Source: JBILVQ01 sp044370375 | GTDB lineage: Bacteria > Bacteroidota > Bacteroidia > UBA4408 | NCBI GenBank assembly: GCA_044370375.1 | Contig: JBILVQ010000171.1 | Location: 1 to 6,627, forward strand | Direction of reading: 5' to 3' | Length of the DNA: 6,627 bases | Part shown: piece after piece, positions 5,127 through 6,627 of the stretch | Layout of the letters: the number at the start of each line of letters is the position of its first letter | Position numbering within the stretch: position 1 is the stretch's first letter | Position numbers and translations under genes: made by a program | The notes under the pieces: model-generated | Told to the model about the DNA's origin: nothing | The model's database searches: none | The model's input: the letters and a program-made list of their open reading frames with translations, nothing else

Positions 5127-6627
5127 TCAGCGCAGCAAGGTAACACTGCCGGTATAAGTCTTGGGCGATTGTCGAACAGCCTTAACCGTTAAGCGGTAAA
5201 CATAGCCATCCTGCGGACTTTTAGCTCCATCGTAGGTGCCGTCCCAACCCAAGGATTGGTCTGAGGTCTGAAAAATTCTTTCGCCCCAACGATTGTAAAT
5301 TTCCATGTTGAATTGTTCAACGCCCATCATGCTTGGCAAAAACTGATCATTCATGCCATCAGCATTTGGTGTAAAACAATTGGGGACAAATAATCTGAAT
5401 TCGCCAAATACATAAACATCCACCATAATTGAATCTTTGCAACCTAAATCATTAACCACTACCTGCGTAATTCTGTAAACACCTGTATCCGCGTAGGTAT
5501 GGGTCACATTGCAGGTATCGTAAAAAGTGCCATCGCCCATGTAAACTCTGCAGCCTGTGCGAAGTGAACTCGAATCAGCTACTGTGAGGTAGGGTTCAAA
5601 AATCGAAACTTCTCTTGTTTCTACTACCAGACCGGGAATTGGCAAGGGTTTTACCTGTACCGCATTTTGTAAGGTAAACACAGATGTATCAATACAGCCG
5701 GAGGTTGTAATAATGGTTAGGCTAATATCGTAAATGCCTGGAAAGTAATAGGTGTATTCAGGCGAGGGTACATTCAAGGAGGAGTTATCACCCATGTTCC
5801 AATTATAGATGGGAGGTGTGTCAAAATTTGAGGTATCGGTCAGTTTGAATTTAAAAGGCACACAACCTGCAAAATCTTCCAGTAAAAATCCAGCTTCCGG
5901 ATTTCTGAATAAGCCAACCGTATCTGTATAACTCTTGGTGCATCCGTATTGCGACATGGTAATGGTAACCGGATAATCACCTAGCTGACTAAATACAACA
6001 TTGTTAACATTTTGTTGGGTTGAAGTAAGCGGTGTTGCTGTACTTCCAAAGTCCCATTGAAAAGTAGCATCAACGGTATAGGCCCCTGCCGCCTGAAAAT
6101 TGAAACTGTTGGTGCTTAAACATTGGTCGCCTGCACCGTTGATGTCAGGATTCAGCAAGGGATAAACATAAAACCATTCTGTAGCAGTATCAGCACAAAC
6201 TCCTTCGCTGTAAGAGATGAGTGTAATCAAATAAATACCCGAATCTTGAAAAAGATAAGTGGGTTGGAACAAGGTAGAAGTATCCGAATTAATATTCAAA
6301 ACTCCAAAGTCCCAATAGTATGCAGTGCTGTTAACGCTATTGTTCCCAAAGCTTACCGCATTGCCAATACAATAGCGGTTGATATCTGAAATGTCGGCAA
6401 TAGGCTCCGGTACAATTTTTAAGGTGTCAATATAGGTTTCGGTGCATCCATATTGAGAAATCGTTAGACTCACCACCTGAGGCCCAACAGTGTTGAAAGA
6501 AATGTTGTTTGGATTTTGCAAAAGACTATTTTGAGGGGATGCACCACTACCAAAAGACCATTGAAAAGTAGCATCTGGCGTAAAGGCTCCGCCAGCTTGC
6601 AAATCAAAACTATTTCCCAACAAGCAT
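5127..6627 (-). CDS. Multi-PKD cell-surface protein with T9SS type B sorting domain (5' end missing)
   Basis: The gene is cut by the right edge: the frame is still open at the last full codon (a Cys, 6626-6624), so the real start lies outside and residue numbers here count from 6623. About 325 residues of Ig-like/PKD modules come first. Clear PKD hallmarks are ATFQWDFG (186-193), YNWNMGDNSS with YTYYFPGIYDISLT (273-303), and THTYADTGVYRIT (374-386). The module at 1-71 recurs at about 169-239, 168 residues later. Residues about 405-498 are the gliding-motility-associated C-terminal domain (CHU_C type, TIGR04131): FVPNCFTPNADGMNDQF, IYNRWGERIFQT, GWDGTYDG, and GSVTLLR at the very end. In this phylum that domain directs export through the type IX system and attachment at the cell surface. 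Likely an adhesin-like or matrix protein; any catalytic domain would lie upstream, out of view. Confidence 0.92.
   Translation of the reverse strand, partial: CLLGNSFDLQAGGAFTPDATFQWSFGSGASPQNSLLQNPNNISFNTVGPQVVSLTISQYGCTETYIDTLKIVPEPIADISDINRYCIGNAVSFGNNSVNSTAYYWDFGVLNINSDTSTLFQPTYLFQDSGIYLITLISYSEGVCADTATEWFYVYPLLNPDINGAGDQCLSTNSFNFQAAGAYTVDATFQWDFGSTATPLTSTQQNVNNVVFSQLGDYPVTITMSQYGCTKSYTDTVGLFRNPEAGFLLEDFAGCVPFKFKLTDTSNFDTPPIYNWNMGDNSSLNVPSPEYTYYFPGIYDISLTIITTSGCIDTSVFTLQNAVQVKPLPIPGLVVETREVSIFEPYLTVADSSSLRTGCRVYMGDGTFYDTCNVTHTYADTGVYRITQVVVNDLGCKDSIMVDVYVFGEFRLFVPNCFTPNADGMNDQFLPSMMGVEQFNMEIYNRWGERIFQTSDQSLGWDGTYDGAKSPQDGYVYRLTVKAVRQSPKTYTGSVTLLR
5916..6626 (-). repeat. Two copies of a PKD-type module, 504 bp apart, inside the surface protein gene
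   Basis: Copy 1 covers about 6417-6626 and copy 2 about 5916-6122. The proteins align without major gaps: NSFDLQAGGAFTPDATFQW against NSFNFQAAGAYTVDATFQW, then SQYGCTETYIDT against SQYGCTKSYTDT. At DNA level an 18-base stretch, CCATTGAAAAGTAGCATC on the plus strand, is identical at 6054-6071 and 6558-6575, exactly 504 bp (168 codons) apart. The 504-bp unit holds this module plus a second, more diverged PKD module (about 72-166, with the matching one at about 240-325). This suggests past duplication of a two-module unit. Confidence 0.85.

Noticed and set aside
6621..6623. A TTG codon that could be taken as the start of the surface protein.
   Set aside because: The frame is open upstream to the window edge and the repeat alignment continues into the preceding Cys codon, so the gene begins outside the window.

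Overview
The window looks like chromosomal DNA from a member of the Bacteroidota (Flavobacteriia, Chitinophagia or a related class). Four things point that way. The minus-strand gene at the right edge ends in the gliding-motility / type IX secretion (T9SS) type B sorting domain. There is a LytS/LytT-type kinase and regulator pair whose kinase carries periplasmic TPR repeats. Most starts lack a Shine-Dalgarno sequence and sit behind AT-rich leaders. Sequences resembling the Bacteroidota -7 promoter element (TAnnTTTG) lie upstream of some genes. No rRNA, tRNA, CRISPR array, insertion sequence or phage gene was seen.

Layout, left to right. Positions 1-143 hold a leader with a good -7-like element. 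144-1934 (+) encodes a secreted-then-anchored sensor: signal peptide, seven TPRs, one membrane segment and a LytS-type histidine kinase core. 1952-2698 (+) encodes its partner, a receiver-LytTR response regulator, only 17 bp downstream. A convincing intrinsic terminator at 2720-2751 closes this two-gene operon. 2820-3785 (+) encodes a tryptophan 2,3-dioxygenase with its haem and substrate residues intact. 3950-4390 (+) encodes a small exported leucine-rich repeat protein. 4610-5032 (+) encodes a DUF3830 (cyclophilin-like fold) protein. The 5127-6627 (-) gene runs off the right edge; it is the C-terminal half or less of a large multi-PKD cell-surface protein with a T9SS sorting domain, and it converges on the DUF3830 gene.

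The kinase and regulator clearly work together: periplasmic TPRs sense an unknown signal, His408 is the predicted phosphate donor, and Asp55 of the LytTR regulator is the acceptor. The other genes look like independent single-gene units. No shared pathway is visible, and no other kynurenine-pathway gene is present beside the dioxygenase.

Nothing in the window amounts to a clear new system. The points most worth a second look are the degenerate ATP-lid region of the kinase combined with a changed acidic pair in its regulator, a strong drop in G+C over the TPR half of the kinase gene, a 504-bp internal repeat in the surface protein, and two short protein-like open stretches on the minus strand between annotated genes.
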